From: Erigeron canadensis
Lineage: Eukaryota; Streptophyta; Magnoliopsida; Asterales; Asteraceae
Assembly (NCBI RefSeq): GCF_010389155.1
Contig: NC_057768.1
Coordinates: forward strand, 3,656,501 to 3,720,500
Direction: 5' to 3'
Length of the DNA: 64,000 bases
Of this stretch, positions 1-11,700 are shown one piece after another (the stretch's first letter is position 1; the number at the start of each line of letters is the position of its first letter). Made by a program: the position numbers and the translations under genes. Below the pieces are notes generated by a model. The model saw nothing but the letters and a program-made list of their open reading frames with translations, did not search any database and had not been told where the DNA came from.

Positions 1-1
1 T

Positions 2-334
2 CTTCCAAACCAATTATATGAATTGGATTGGGACATTATTTTAGTTGATGGGCCACGTGGGTATTGGCCCGAAGGGCCCGGAAGGATGTCGGCGATATTT
101 ACCGCCGGGGTGTTGGCTAGAAGTAAGAAAGGTGGAAATCGAAAAACGCATGTTTTTGTTCATGATTATAAGAGGGAAGTTGAGAGGGTTTCGAGTGATG
201 AGTTTTTGTGTAAAGAGAATTTGGTCAAGTCTTCTAAGGATTTGTTGGCGCATTATATGGTGGAAAGAATGGCTGAGGAGAGTAACGCCGGGGGACGGAA
301 GTTCTGCCGGAATCATTCTGTGACGGCGAAGTAG
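2..334 (+). CDS. IRX15/IRX15-L-like DUF579 protein, C-terminal part
   Basis: The reading frame is already open at the left edge, so the true start lies upstream and only the last 110 residues are visible. Visible landmarks are WDIILVDGPRGY, GRMSAIFTAGVLARSKKGG, THVFVHDYKREVERV and SDEFLC, ending in a Cys-containing tail. These are the conserved C-terminal blocks of the plant DUF579 (polysaccharide biosynthesis) family. The SDEFLC-ENLV block points to the IRX15/IRX15-LIKE branch rather than the glucuronoxylan methyltransferase (GXM) branch. By family knowledge these are Golgi proteins needed for normal xylan chain length in secondary walls. The frame shows no break and ends at TAG 332-334. Family membership is secure. 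The assignment to IRX15 rather than another DUF579 branch rests on short motifs. Confidence 0.85.
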   Translation, partial: LPNQLYELDWDIILVDGPRGYWPEGPGRMSAIFTAGVLARSKKGGNRKTHVFVHDYKREVERVSSDEFLCKENLVKSSKDLLAHYMVERMAEESNAGGRKFCRNHSVTAK

Positions 335-2971
335 AGATAATAATGTTTTCCACTTTTCCGGTGTTATTGCAAATGTGTGTTTAAATATGATAGACGATGT
401 AAAATTTGGTTATTTATTATCAAGATTTGAAATTTTGGCCGGTGGTCAGGTTTTCAATAAATTTTTTTTCAAAAATTTGTATAAACGACGTCATTGATCA
501 TATATTATATACATCACCCTTCAATTTGCAACTACTTAACTCTTTTACTAGTCTCATAGCTTTCGTTTTAATATATGGTGTTATAATAAATTATAAAATA
601 GTATATTATAACCCAAATATCTTAATACGAAGAGTAAAACTAAAGCTAATGGCGAAGATTGTACCAAAACTGAAGTTCAAAGGAACAATTAAGGTACACC
701 AAATAAGCATTAGCATATAGAGGAGCACCACATAAAGGAAACGGTCTTTATGTCCTCAGTCAATCCTCGTTGATTCTGTCTATGTTTGGCCTGTGAGTTT
801 TGAAGACAGCTAAATCAACGAACATAAAAAAATGTTAAATGAGAAATGGATCAAATATATAGGCCGTGTCAAATTTTGTACATCTTAAATGGGTCAAATT
901 GGCACATACATAGGTAGGTTAATTAAGAAGAAGTCAAGAAACTTATGGAATGGGTTGAGATGAGATCAAATGGGCTGTATCAAGCTAGTAATGGTCTGAA
1001 ATGACTATGTCTTTGTCTTTCTATTGATTAACCTCCTTGAAAATTTCAATAATTTAGTTTATACTTTAAGCTCATGTAGCATCATTATTTTTCCTATTGC
1101 ATCCCTCATAACCATGTCCAAATACTTCACATTGTTTGCACATAACAAGTTTTCAGGCATATTCAACATCTTCAAATTACTTCACGTTTTTAATCCAACT
1201 ATTTTCATCTAAATAGTTGACTTTTATCTTATTAGTAAAACTTTATTTTGCCTATAGCAAATTCACTAAAACTAACAAATTTAGCCTATCCTAAAACCGG
1301 CCTCCTTACTCTACTAGCTAGCTAATCCACATATTATTCCATGCTTCAAGAGGCACATTCCTAATCGTTATATATAGAGAGAGACAGTTTCTTATGTTCA
1401 CTCCTATCAATAGCCACCTAAGGAGTCCACTTTTGAATTATTGGGATGAAAGAAATAGTCAGTTCTTTTCCATCGGTCTCCCCCTCGGCACCATTTTGGA
1501 ACTCCGGTTTCCTTTTTTCCCACTTATCGGTAAAAAATGAAAACTATCATCGTTATATATACCGGCTTTATGGTGTCGATCATTGCTTATGATGGGAGCG
1601 TGCTATGTGACCAGTGTTTTTTTAGGGATTGGTCCACCGTTGTTTAATTATCACTGTAAACCTAACTTTTTTTGAGGGTTATCAATTTTGAGGCAAATTT
1701 TGTGTTTTTCTTGACTTCTATTATCGGAATACCGATGTGCCGATGTTTTAAACGTTCACCCTTATTCCCACAAGATCTAAAACCCTCTTTATTGTTTTTC
1801 GGCGATTTTTGTTCTCCGTTTGAGGGTTTACAAGGCCGTCGGGTTTGAGGGTTTGCATGTATCTTTTCCTTGTTTGAGAGTTCTTTTCATCACAGACCAT
1901 TGTTATTTGTTAATGTTTTTCGGTAACCCATTTTTGAGGTTGTTGGTTATTGTTGCTGCTATATTTTTACTGTCAATAGTTTTCCAATCATTGACAAGTT
2001 TTAGCATTTCACACCTTATTTTTGGCAAGTATTAGCGTGGAAACATGTCGTATTTCTCTTGGCCAAATTTTCTTACCAAAACTTGTTAAAATTTGCCTTT
2101 TGACATTAGAGGGTGGTTTGTTATTTATCATCCTTGGCCCATTTTTCAATCAAGTAATCCAAACTCTCATTACAATCAAATTTGAAGAAGTAAATCCCAT
2201 TACTATTAGTTAAAACATTTGTAAACCAAATTTCCTCCTCATTCTCATGATATTATGTTTCATTTCACTATACTTGGTAATGTTATATCCTGCAAAATGG
2301 GCACAAATTGTATTATCACACCGAGAGGGGATTTCCTCAGGTTGGAAACCTCTTAATCTTTAGGTTAAAATCAATGATCAAGATTCAAGAATCATTTTTA
2401 AATCTTGATCCTTGATTTAAATTCAAAGTGCAATATTTTCCTCTTCTCATCCTGAGCGAAGTTTTCTTTCTTATCGGCATTGTTCACTAGTTAATCATTA
2501 TCAGTATGGACGGAAGGGGAGGCAAGATTTTAGATTAGAATGACCAAAATTTATAGTTGTTTCTCGAACACAAACCAAATCTCTTTTATTTAGTTCATTA
2601 ACAATCCAAGTTTAATTAATTTTCATAACAATAATAAGATAATTACTTTAGATATACGGTATTAAAACCTAAAACTCATAAAAACGACATTGAGTATTAT
2701 TTTATTTTATCTTGAATCTTGATCTTAGTAAAGGGGATAGTTATGGTATCTTTAGTAAACTTTGAGGATAACTTTTAATAGTTTCTGGAAAATGAAGGTA
2801 GTTTAAGTAGAGTAACACATTTCATCAAATATGGCATTTGACGTACAATATAGAGTGTAGGGAAGTGGGCCATGGCCACCCCCACTCCTTACATGCCTTC
2901 GCCATATTATTAGTTCCATTCCCCAAAAGGAAATACTCAAAATTTTAGCACAATTCCTTTTCCCCAAATTC
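335..2971. other. Intergenic stretch with no recognised gene
   Basis: About 2.6 kb of AT-rich sequence lies between the DUF579 gene and the RPN10-like gene. The open frames here (for example near 406-720, 1024-1212 and 1820-2213) are short, rich in Phe/Ile/Leu codons as expected of AT-rich DNA, and match no family I recognise. Repeated phrases such as GGTCAAAT around 840-970 resemble dispersed repeat debris. I see no RNA gene. Confidence 0.5.
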
Positions 2972-2979
2972 TAGGGTTT
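2972..2979 (-). promoter_or_regulatory. Telo-box (AAACCCTA) upstream of the RPN10-like gene
   Basis: The plus strand reads CTAGGGTTTTTAGGG here, so the minus strand carries AAACCCTA, the telo-box. It lies about 45 bp before the proposed ATG at 3024. Telo-boxes sit close to transcription start in many plant genes for translation and proteasome components, which fits a diverged proteasome-subunit gene. There is no direct evidence that it works here. Confidence 0.5.
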
Positions 2980-3023
2980 TTAGGGCTTAGTATTCATTTT
3001 CAGATTCCGTACGTTGAATATTC

Positions 3024-3108
3024 ATGGCGACGCCGACGGCCGCTGAGGTATTTTCATCTTATTCTTTTTTCTTTCTTTTTGCTATTAATTAAATTTCATA
3101 ACTAACTA

Positions 3109-3141
<33 letters not shown>

Positions 3142-5600
3142 ATCTCAGACTACAGTCATCGGTATCGACACTGGTTTCTTTCTGTACGGGAGCCACCCCT
3201 TTGTTAAGGCTCAGATGGAGGCTATTAAACATTATGCCGACGTTAAATTGCAGGTAATTTTTGTTTATGATTTTATATGTTGTTGTTTGGATTGTGACAA
3301 AATAAACATAGTATTGTGTGTTTGTGTTGTTAACAAGTAGAAATATATGTAAAACATGCAAATCTTGAATACCGTGTTGGATGGTGCGGAAGTTGAGACG
3401 TAGACAGTTTTACCCCTATCACCGGTAGAGAGAGTTGCTTCTAGGTAGAAAAGGACATCCTGCCTTGCTGGGCATGAGGATCGAACCCATGATCCCTGTC
3501 TCCAGAGACAAGGGCTCTGTAACTGATATATCACTTCTTGGTGGTAGACTGAGACGACACCAAAAAGCGATATTTACAACCTTGACCATCCTGTCCTTTT
3601 ACGACATGCCTTTATTTTTGCTAAACATTTTTGCTTCATATTGAAGCTAATTGTTTTTTTACAGTGTAATCCAAAGAATCGTGTGGGCATATATAGGATG
3701 ACTGAAGGCTATGATGGATTTGAGCTTTCTCCTACTAATAATCTTAAAGAAATCCTTCTTTGCGTTGAAGGTCGGCTTTCTTCTATTTTTAATTGGCTGT
3801 TTACTCTTTTTTTTTTATGTCTTACTGTCTGTATTTATAAGAATATATCAATTTTATTATACTGCCCCTGTACCTTGTTTTGAACATCAGAATTACCATT
3901 TCCGGCTACTTAACTACTGAGAATGGTTGGTTGTTTCTTGCCATAAACATCAGGGGACATCTCACCTTTTCGACATCTTTGTTCCCATTTGAATCAAAAG
4001 ATTCAGTCAATACAACCTACACTTTGTTTTTTGTTTACATGAACTATTGCATGTTTTGCGTTTCTTGTTTATAATGACAACTTCATAATCATTCAACGAT
4101 GAGGGAACTCTAAACTCGAAGACGTTCTTGTCTGCCTTGATTTCAATTGATTGAAGTTATGTTGCAGATTGTTTGTGGTAAAACATTCCTTATTATTCGG
4201 TGATGAAAATTTGATGGATGTGAAAGATTTCTCATCCTCGGCAATGTTAATCTTAAGATGAAAGTTTCTAACCCAAATCTGATTCAATCTGTTTTCGAAC
4301 TCTATGATGTTTCCAACTAAGATGAAACGAGCAAACCCGAATCTTTACCTTCTTTGTTTACCTTTCTAGCTATTTATAGTTTGATTACCACTTTAGATTG
4401 ATTTCGTTTAAATTATTTTGGAAGTTGGTGAACTAATAATCCCTGACAAATGCTTTAGATTGATTTCGTTTAAATTAATTTTGGAAGTTGGTGAACTAAT
4501 AATTCACTGCCTTGTTGCTAGATTGATTTCTATTTTACTTATCCATTTGCAAATCCATTTTTTGTGCATCTTTTCTTTGGACCCCAAGCCAGTCGGACGC
4601 TAGCAGTGATCACAGTCACCCATTGCTGCGTGTACTAACTTTAGTTTACAAAGTTTATTTCTAAATCTGGTTTATACCATAATCATCATTACTGTTGCTT
4701 ATAAACTATCAACCCACAGTGCATCTTGCTTATACGAGGTATATGTGCTTCTCAGGTCTAGCTTCTCATTGTGGCGGTGTGGTGGATTTTCAAGATGCGG
4801 TAAAAGATATATTGGCTTTTCCTGGATGGCGCTCTTCAAATATGAAAAAGAGGTTACTTGTGTTTGTTGGAACGTATGTAATTCCATGCTTAGTTGTTTC
4901 AGCAATATATATATATATACACACATTTATATATACTGTAATAGTTTTATCTGGTGTTTTGAAAATTTTCCAATCCTGTTTTAGATGTATTGATAGATTT
5001 AGATGCATCTTTATGACATAACGATTTTTATTTAACTGGAAGTGGAAAGTGGATTTGCAATTGGGAATAACTAAGGCCCTCTTTGTGGAACAGAGTTTAT
5101 GATTGAGTCCAGTATGCAGTTTCCATTCTACATTATAGTAATTTACATGTTCATAGATTTTGTTAATTAAGATGTAAATGGGATAGCACTCGTACCCAAA
5201 ATCAGATACATTATGTAATAAATTGATTATTAGGTACTAAAATTGAAACTGATAAATTTGGCGAGACCGAATTGACTTGCGGCATTAAAAACCAGTCTTG
5301 CACGTCTTTTTAAAATTTCTTCTATCCTGTTTTAGTTAGGTATATGTTTATATGTGTGTGTGCACGCTTTCGCTAATCAAGTAATTGTGTTTCTGTGATG
5401 CTAGTTCTATTAATCTGCGTATGGAAGATGTGAGGCTAGTGGGGTTGATGCTCAAAGAAAAGGATATCATTTTGAATGTTGTCAATTTCTTTGTATTGGA
5501 ACAGGACATGTTACGCTTGTACAATAGGGTACCACGTGAGAAATTCCAATATAAGAGGGAGGAGCTTCTGTTTGCGACATCCTGTCCAAGACTATATTAA
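3024..5600 (+). CDS. RPN10-like protein consisting only of the vWA domain (five exons)
   Basis: Proposed exons are 3024-3047, 3149-3253, 3665-3770, 4756-4873 and 5405-5600. All junctions are GT-AG, phases agree, and the sum is 549 nt, or 182 residues plus stop. The product follows the von Willebrand A domain of the 26S proteasome ubiquitin receptor RPN10 block by block: a TTVIGIDTG start, KLQCNPKNRVGIYRM (family QSNPENTVGVLTM), SPTNNLKEILLCVEGL, a DFQDAVKDIL helix, KKRLLVFVGT (family RIIVFAGS), and a final strand with IILNVVNF. Canonical plant RPN10 is about 380-390 residues and carries ubiquitin-interacting motifs after the vWA domain. This protein stops soon after the domain and has none. 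By family logic the vWA part docks on the proteasome lid/base interface. Sequence divergence is high, so it may be a specialised paralogue or a gene in decay, although no frame is broken. Confidence 0.7.
3117..3142. repeat. (GTAT)n microsatellite in intron 1 of the RPN10-like gene
   Basis: Six or so GTAT units follow a short (TA) run, placed just before the polypyrimidine-poor acceptor at 3146-3148. Confidence 0.85.
3390..3548 (-). mobile_element. tRNA-derived SINE fragment in intron 2 of the RPN10-like gene
   Basis: Read on the minus strand this segment has a B-box (TGGGTTCGATCC, plus-strand complement near 3479-3490) preceded by a block like GTCTCTGGAGACAGGG. The same arrangement, with the same flanking phrases, appears in the better-preserved minus-strand SINE at 21325-21532. 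The A-box side is decayed here. The RNA polymerase III B-box and the second copy support a tRNA-derived SINE rather than a tRNA gene, since no cloverleaf can be drawn. Confidence 0.65.
4393..4503. repeat. Imperfect tandem duplication in intron 3 of the RPN10-like gene
   Basis: A block of about 48 bp beginning TTTAGATTGATTTCGTTT and ending GGTGAACTAATAAT occurs at about 4393 and again at about 4454, a period near 61 bp. A third partial start (AGATTGATTTC) follows near 4520. Confidence 0.8.
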
Positions 5601-7378
5601 AAAATAATCTCCGTTATCTCAGAAAGAAAAATGACAAAAACAAGAAAAGGTGAAGTTGGAAGCTGCTGCCCCTGTGATAGTGGAGATAATGAAAGGTGAA
5701 GTTGGAAGCTGTCTTTGTGCGTGTTGCTTAATTGTTACTGTATTCGATTTGTTATTATCACACTAGTATCCGCCTTATCTTGTCCCTCCATGAATTTGTT
5801 AACTTTCTGCTAGTGTATGAATGACTTGCTATGCTGACATATGAATTTGTTAAATTTCTGCTAGTGTATGAATGACTTGTTAGTTGTAATGCTGACATGT
5901 TCTCACATTCTAATGTTTTAGTCCTTTGAATGCTAGTTGGTACCAAGGCCAAAGCCCAGGAATTTAGATCCTTTGAAGTTTTAGTAGCATCAATTTGATT
6001 CAAGAAAAGATATTATCTTAGAAGTCTGATGCCGTAGAAACTACTAGAAGGCCAGGCCCAGGCCTCAATTCAAATTTAAAGCACTAAGAGAATTAAAGGT
6101 CAGCAAACAAGAAGTGTTGTTGATCTTGTTTGTCACAGGTGTTTTGAAAGAGGGCTGTGTTATCATTTGGTATATTGTTACTAGTATTTCTCTAGGTTCT
6201 GTTGAATTATCAATTTCTGGTTCTTTATTGGTCATGTATTTCATGTCAATTGCTTTCGCACCGGCAAAGTCGTCTATGCACCATCGAAGCAATTTCAAAT
6301 GAAGTATTATTTTGCTCTAATTAAGAAATTTATAATCTTATAAAGATGTATGAACTAAGAAGTATATTTTGTTTGCCCTCTGTTTGCTTACAATTTTATA
6401 GATGGAGTTAATGGATGCGTAAGGTTGAATGATTGCTTGTGCACCATCTTTGCATATCCTATGTTACTACACTGTATACAAAGGTAAACGATGCATTTGT
6501 GCATAGAGGTATAATTCATAGTGTTTTAATATCCGTAATTCATTTGGGGGAAAAAAGTTGTATCATTTTTTGGCCTGCGACTCCTAGCCCCTTATTACTT
6601 TTCTGAGTGTTAGGGTGCAATCAAGTGTCGGTTTAAATAGTGGATCCCTGAGACATTGTGATCATATCTTGGACGAAAAGATGGCATACGTTGGTATATG
6701 CATAAACATATTCACATTACATATTGGGCACGATAAAGAACATCAGCTGAGGAATGATAGAATCATGTTAAAACACAAATAGAACTATAACTTCTTTCGC
6801 AAAATCAAGCTTATAACTTTAGTACCAAAGCTGACTTGGTTATGGAGTTCGGCTGTATTATAAAACCTGGATGCCCCTACGTACTGTAACTCCCCAACAG
6901 GTGACTCATTGAGGAGTTACCACAGGAACCTCATGTACATTTGATCACTATGCCATATTATGCACGAAATAGGACAATGAAATGTATTTGCTTGCATTAG
7001 TTCATTTGTAGATAGAATCTTGTAATAAGTGAAAGTCAGTTAACAATTCTTCATTTCAAACCATTTATATACTACTTTAATACTTCAGTTTATTTTATCT
7101 AGGCAAGAACTTATTCTTTAATTTTTGTATGTAATTTTGTGTTCTCTACTGGATAGGTATATTACACATAGCAATAAACATGAGAAGTGTGTATGCAATT
7201 ATTTGATGGTCTGATAGTATGGTCCGGCACAACAAAACTCGGATAGATTGTACATAATTATGAGTTTATGACTGATGTTGTTAGACCCCCCAGTGGGCAA
7301 ATTTATAGACGGAAAAACCAAGAGAGACGTTTTTATAGGTTTAGTCTAATCCCAAGAGTTCATATCATTTTGGTAAAT
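5601..7378. other. Intergenic stretch with no recognised gene
   Basis: About 1.8 kb follows the RPN10-like stop. The first few hundred bases may be its 3' UTR. The only distinct structure is the short tandem duplication at 5790-5890. I see no long frame, tRNA or recognisable transposon domain. Confidence 0.5.
5790..5890. repeat. Two-copy tandem repeat, period 51 bp
   Basis: A block beginning ATGAATTTGTTAA and containing TTTCTGCTAGTGTATGAATG starts at 5790 and again at 5841. The copies differ by a few bases and a short insertion in the second. Confidence 0.85.
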
Positions 7379-8270
7379 ACGAGAGCAAGTACCTGTGCGT
7401 TGCGACGGTAAAATGATGAGGGTGATAGGTCATAAAGTGTGATAAGTCATAGGAGGTTATATGTCATAGAGTGTCATAGCCAAATGCCTTAGTCGTACGG
7501 GCGCCACCCTCGGATTTAAAAATTCGTCGAAAGTATATCGAATGACATCTCTAATGAAAGAGTTAAATTTTAAGAACACCCATATAATTTTTATAATTTA
7601 TCGATGTACGATTTTTGAGATAAAATATTTTGAAAGAATTAGAGAAATAAAATGATTTATGGAGGAGAGAGAAAGTTGTATGCATTGATGTATGGTACAT
7701 CATGTATTAATATGTGTATATTGTTGAAATTGAATGTTGAAAGTTGAAAAATGGATTTGCTTTATAATATAGTATAGATATAGATAAATATGTATATCTA
7801 TACTATCTTATTCAACATTTTGCCATTTATTAAAATCTCAAAAGATGATTTGAGCTACCGAAATTACCCCCCTTCTTTATTCACTAATATAAACATCTCT
7901 ACCTAATATACCTAATACCTTTAAATACCAACCACTCATTTCTCTCTCTCTCTCTCCCCCCTCAAATCTCAATTCTTAACCATTCATTTATTTTTTCTTT
8001 CCTCTATAAATCAATTTATTCCTCTAATTTATTCAAAATCTTTTATCTCAAAAACCGTATATCGATAAATTATAAAAATTATGCGAGTATTCTTAAAATT
8101 TCATGCTCTTTCATTAGAGATGTCATTCGATATACTTTCGACGAATTTTTAAATCCGAAGGTGACACCTGTACGACTAAAGCATTTGGCTATGACACTCT
8201 ATGACATATGACCTCCTATGACCTATCACCCTACCATCTCACCGCCGCAACGCTCGAGTACTTCTCTCGT
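7379..8270. mobile_element. Foldback (long inverted-repeat) element
   Basis: The left arm (about 7379-7690) and right arm (about 7945-8270) are reverse complements over roughly 310 bp, with mismatches and small indels. Matching landmarks include the ends (ACGAGAG left, CTCTCGT right), GTCATAGAGTGTCATAGCC, GTCGAAAGTATATCGAATG and TTTTTATAATTTATCGAT. The loop of about 250 bp has no ORF and is rich in ATATAG repeats. No transposase is present, so this is non-autonomous. A segment at about 13660-14000 ends with a similar GCCGCCGCATTGCGCGAGTAC phrase, so the arms may derive from a dispersed Helitron- or MITE-like family joined head to head. I could not identify a clear target duplication. Confidence 0.75.
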
Positions 8271-8757
8271 TTTTTTTATTTAAAAAAACGCTATTTTTAA
8301 TAAAAAGTTTCTAAAATACATCATTTTTGTAATTAAGTTTTCCAAATTAGTCATTTTGGTAAATATATACTAATATCCTAGAATTTTTATTTAAAAAAAT
8401 TAAAATTGGCCCTCATATGTATTTGGTCGGATTCGAATATAATTTCTTTATTGGTTTGGAGTATTATTTTTTTTTTTTTCTCATTATCGGGTTCGGATAC
8501 CTTTTCCTTCATCGGTAGTGTTTTTGCAATTAAAGGCATTTTAATTTTTATAGTCCACCTATATTAAAAATTAAAAATTTACCAAGCAACCAACCAGTTA
8601 AAACCAAAAGCGTAATGCAGATTTTTCATCTATAAAAAGAAAAAGTAAAAGGTAACTTTTAGAATTTAGACCATCATTTCACAAGTAAGTTTTCCACCAC
8701 CAGTACACCACCACAGAGACAGTGAACGTCCGACAGCATCGTAAACTCCGGCCCACC
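8271..8757. promoter_or_regulatory. Upstream region of the 2OG dioxygenase gene
   Basis: About 490 bp separates the foldback element from the ATG at 8758. It is AT-rich with a poly-T run near 8468. A candidate TATA (CTATAAAAAG) lies near 8631-8640, about 120 bp before the ATG. The last 60 bp are CA- and C-rich like a plant 5' UTR. No specific regulatory motif stands out. Confidence 0.4.
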
Positions 8758-11700
8758 ATGTCTACCGACTTTCAATCCATCCCTCTAATCGGTAATTAAT
8801 TTCCATCTGAATCCCATCAAGTTCTATTATCTGAATCTTATAACTTGCATTATTAGATTAGATTAGATGTAATATGTAACGAGTTATTTGGGATTTCGTT
8901 TTTTAAGGTGCCAGTCAGCTGCAAAGAGTTGACATTTATGTAGCAACTCCTTAACTACTGTCTGTGTGTCTGTCTGTCACTATCATATATATAACAACCA
9001 TTACTCATTTACTCTTATATGATTTGTTCTCAATGAGGGGGATTAATAATGGTTTTATCTTCATATTTTGATGTTTTGACTATTTAAGGAGTTATTTCAT
9101 GTTTGCACTTGAAAAAAATACAAATTTGACCCCACTTTTATTGGGTTGGCAATTGCCCTTATAAATTCGATCCCATTAACTTTCAAAGTTTTAACAGTGT
9201 ACCCTTTTTGACACAAATTTAGCCGATTAACTCATGGAAAAAACGCCTCGGCGTTGAAACTCCAGAAAGTTGAAAGTTAAATGATTAAACTAAAACCACT
9301 CGGTCTTAGATCAAGTGGCTAGCGGAGGGGATGTTGGCTTGGGGACCCAGGATTGAATCTTGATTCCTTGTGGTTTTGGGCATTTACCTGTTGAGCGTGT
9401 GGGCATACCTGTTCTGTAGTAGTGCGCGGGTCCAACTTCCAGAATACTGCCCCACCTTGGATGTCACCGCTGGGTTCGAACCATTAACATCTAACACTAG
9501 CTGTTAAAAAAAATGATTAAACTTAACTAAAAAGTTTAGTTAATATATGCTATATTTATAAAAGAAAAAAAAAAAAAATCCAAGCTTAAATTAATTTTAT
9601 CAAATGCAGCTATCTAATATATGAAATTTTTGATTAATCAATATACAAAATTATTCATATTTTTTATTTGCTTATGAAACAGACATAAGTCCTCTGGTAG
9701 CCAAATGTGATGATCCGAATGTTGCCGAGTACAATGATGTTGCACAAGTCGTAAGACATTTAGACCAGGCTTGTCGAGAAGCTGGATTCTTTTACGTGGT
9801 GAGTGGCTAATTTTGATAATTGATAACACGATTTCTATATAATATGTTTTTGGCCTATGGTATGTTGCGTCTTTTGATTTGCTACTTGTGATGGAAATTA
9901 TATGAACAGAAAGGTCATGGTATTCCTGATTCTCTTATCAAAAAAGTTCGAGATATGACACACAAGTTTTTCGATCTACCTTACGAGGAAAAAATCAAAA
10001 TCAAATTATCGGATGCAACTGGATACAGGTTTTTTTTATTTCCTTTCCCCATTAAATTAATATCTTTACGTGAGATCTACCCAATTTCATTTGAGGCTTA
10101 AAATGCAGAGGATACCAGCAGGTTGGTCAAAATATAACTAAAGGCGTACCCGATATACACGAAGCTATTGATGTAACTTTCTTGCTTCACACATTATTAT
10201 TTATATAGGTCTTTATATATTACGATTTACTATAGTTTCACGGTTTTTTATATTTAAGCTCTGTATTGTTCCAACAGTGTTATAAAGAACTAAACAAAGG
10301 GATGTATGGAGACTATGCTGACCCATTAGTAGGAAGCAACAAGTGGTATGTGAAACATTGTATATTTGTATTCTGATATTCGTATGACTATGTAATAAGT
10401 ACTCATGTCATTCTCAGAGGTTACAACTTTAGATTGTTATTGACCTGTTGTCTTCCCACAGGCCAACAGAACCTTTAAATTTTAAAGAACTGATGGAGGA
10501 GTATCTTATTCTTTGCACGGGTATCTTACTTCAATCTATTTTTGTGTAACTACCAGATGTCTGATCATTTTGATTCACATATTCCTGTTTTCATGCATCA
10601 TTTGTCACTAATTACTCGTTACTCGTAGATCTGTCAAGAAAAATCATGCGGGGGATTGCTCTGGCACTTGGTGGCCCAGTTGATGTATTTGAAGGCAAAA
10701 TAGCCGGTGATCCATTTTGGGTGTTGCGTATAATAGGTTACCCAGGTGCTTCATTAATAAGCGATGATGGCTTGCCAAAGAATGATGTTGGATGGTAATT
10801 CCGAGTGCCTCCCTACGTGCCCATTTGTCACCTTCAATAATTCTGTATATCTGTTTATGGATCCAGCTTAGACTTTCTTCTCCCTTTTTTTCTGACTTCC
10901 GTTCTTGCTATGTTGTCATTTCTTGTCCAAATAAATCCAGTGGGGCTCACACTGATTACGGTAAGTTTCTTAATTTCAACCGTATATTCCCTGATTTATC
11001 TAGTGTTCATCAGGTGTAATTTTATATCTGATGTTGCAGGTCTATTGACATTGGTTAATCAGGATGACGGCATAACTGCCCTTCAGGTAATCTCTTTCTG
11101 TAATATTCTAAAGTTTCTCCGAAAGCTTTCTCGAAATGCTATACACTGTGTCAAAAAAACTTTATTTACTTTTGTTATCCGTTTTGTGGTTTTAGTTAGT
11201 GATATAGGCATCCATACATCTAAATTTGATTTTTCCTTCAAAAGATGTGTTTTAGGTTGAATGAACTTACCATCAATGTATTTTGCTTTAGATTAAACAT
11301 ATATTAATATATTATATATTTGAAGTGTTGGTAGTTCTCTGTATATGTAAGCAAAGTTGTCTTCACCTTTTTGTATCAACTAAAATCTGGGAACGTTAAT
11401 TTTTGGTCAGATATGTGATCTAACTGTAACTCTAATGTTTCAAAACGCCAAATTGCAATTACTTGTTATGACTTACCACTGGGTTGTGAAGGTGAGGAAC
11501 CTTTCTGGTGAATGGATATCAGCAGTTCCCATCCCTGGAACATTCGTCTGCAATATCGGTGATATGTTAAAGGTATATACAGAAGCTCAAGATACTCCCT
11601 GGATAGTTTAATGCACTAAACTTCACTACAACTTATCCTCTTAAGTGTTGAGTTATTGCAGATTCTAACAAATGGTCTTTATGAATCGACATTGCATCGG

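Noticed and set aside
406..720. 104-codon frame after the DUF579 gene
   Set aside because: Phe/Ile/Leu/Asn-rich translation of AT-rich DNA with no recognisable motif and no promoter context.
2972..2990. Interstitial telomere repeat (TAGGG repeats)
   Set aside because: Only one TAGGGTTT plus a partial second unit. It is better read as a promoter telo-box.
3390..3548. Possible tRNA gene on the minus strand
   Set aside because: A B-box is present but no acceptor stem, anticodon loop or complete cloverleaf can be drawn. The same unit with a longer body recurs at 21325-21532, so it is a SINE.
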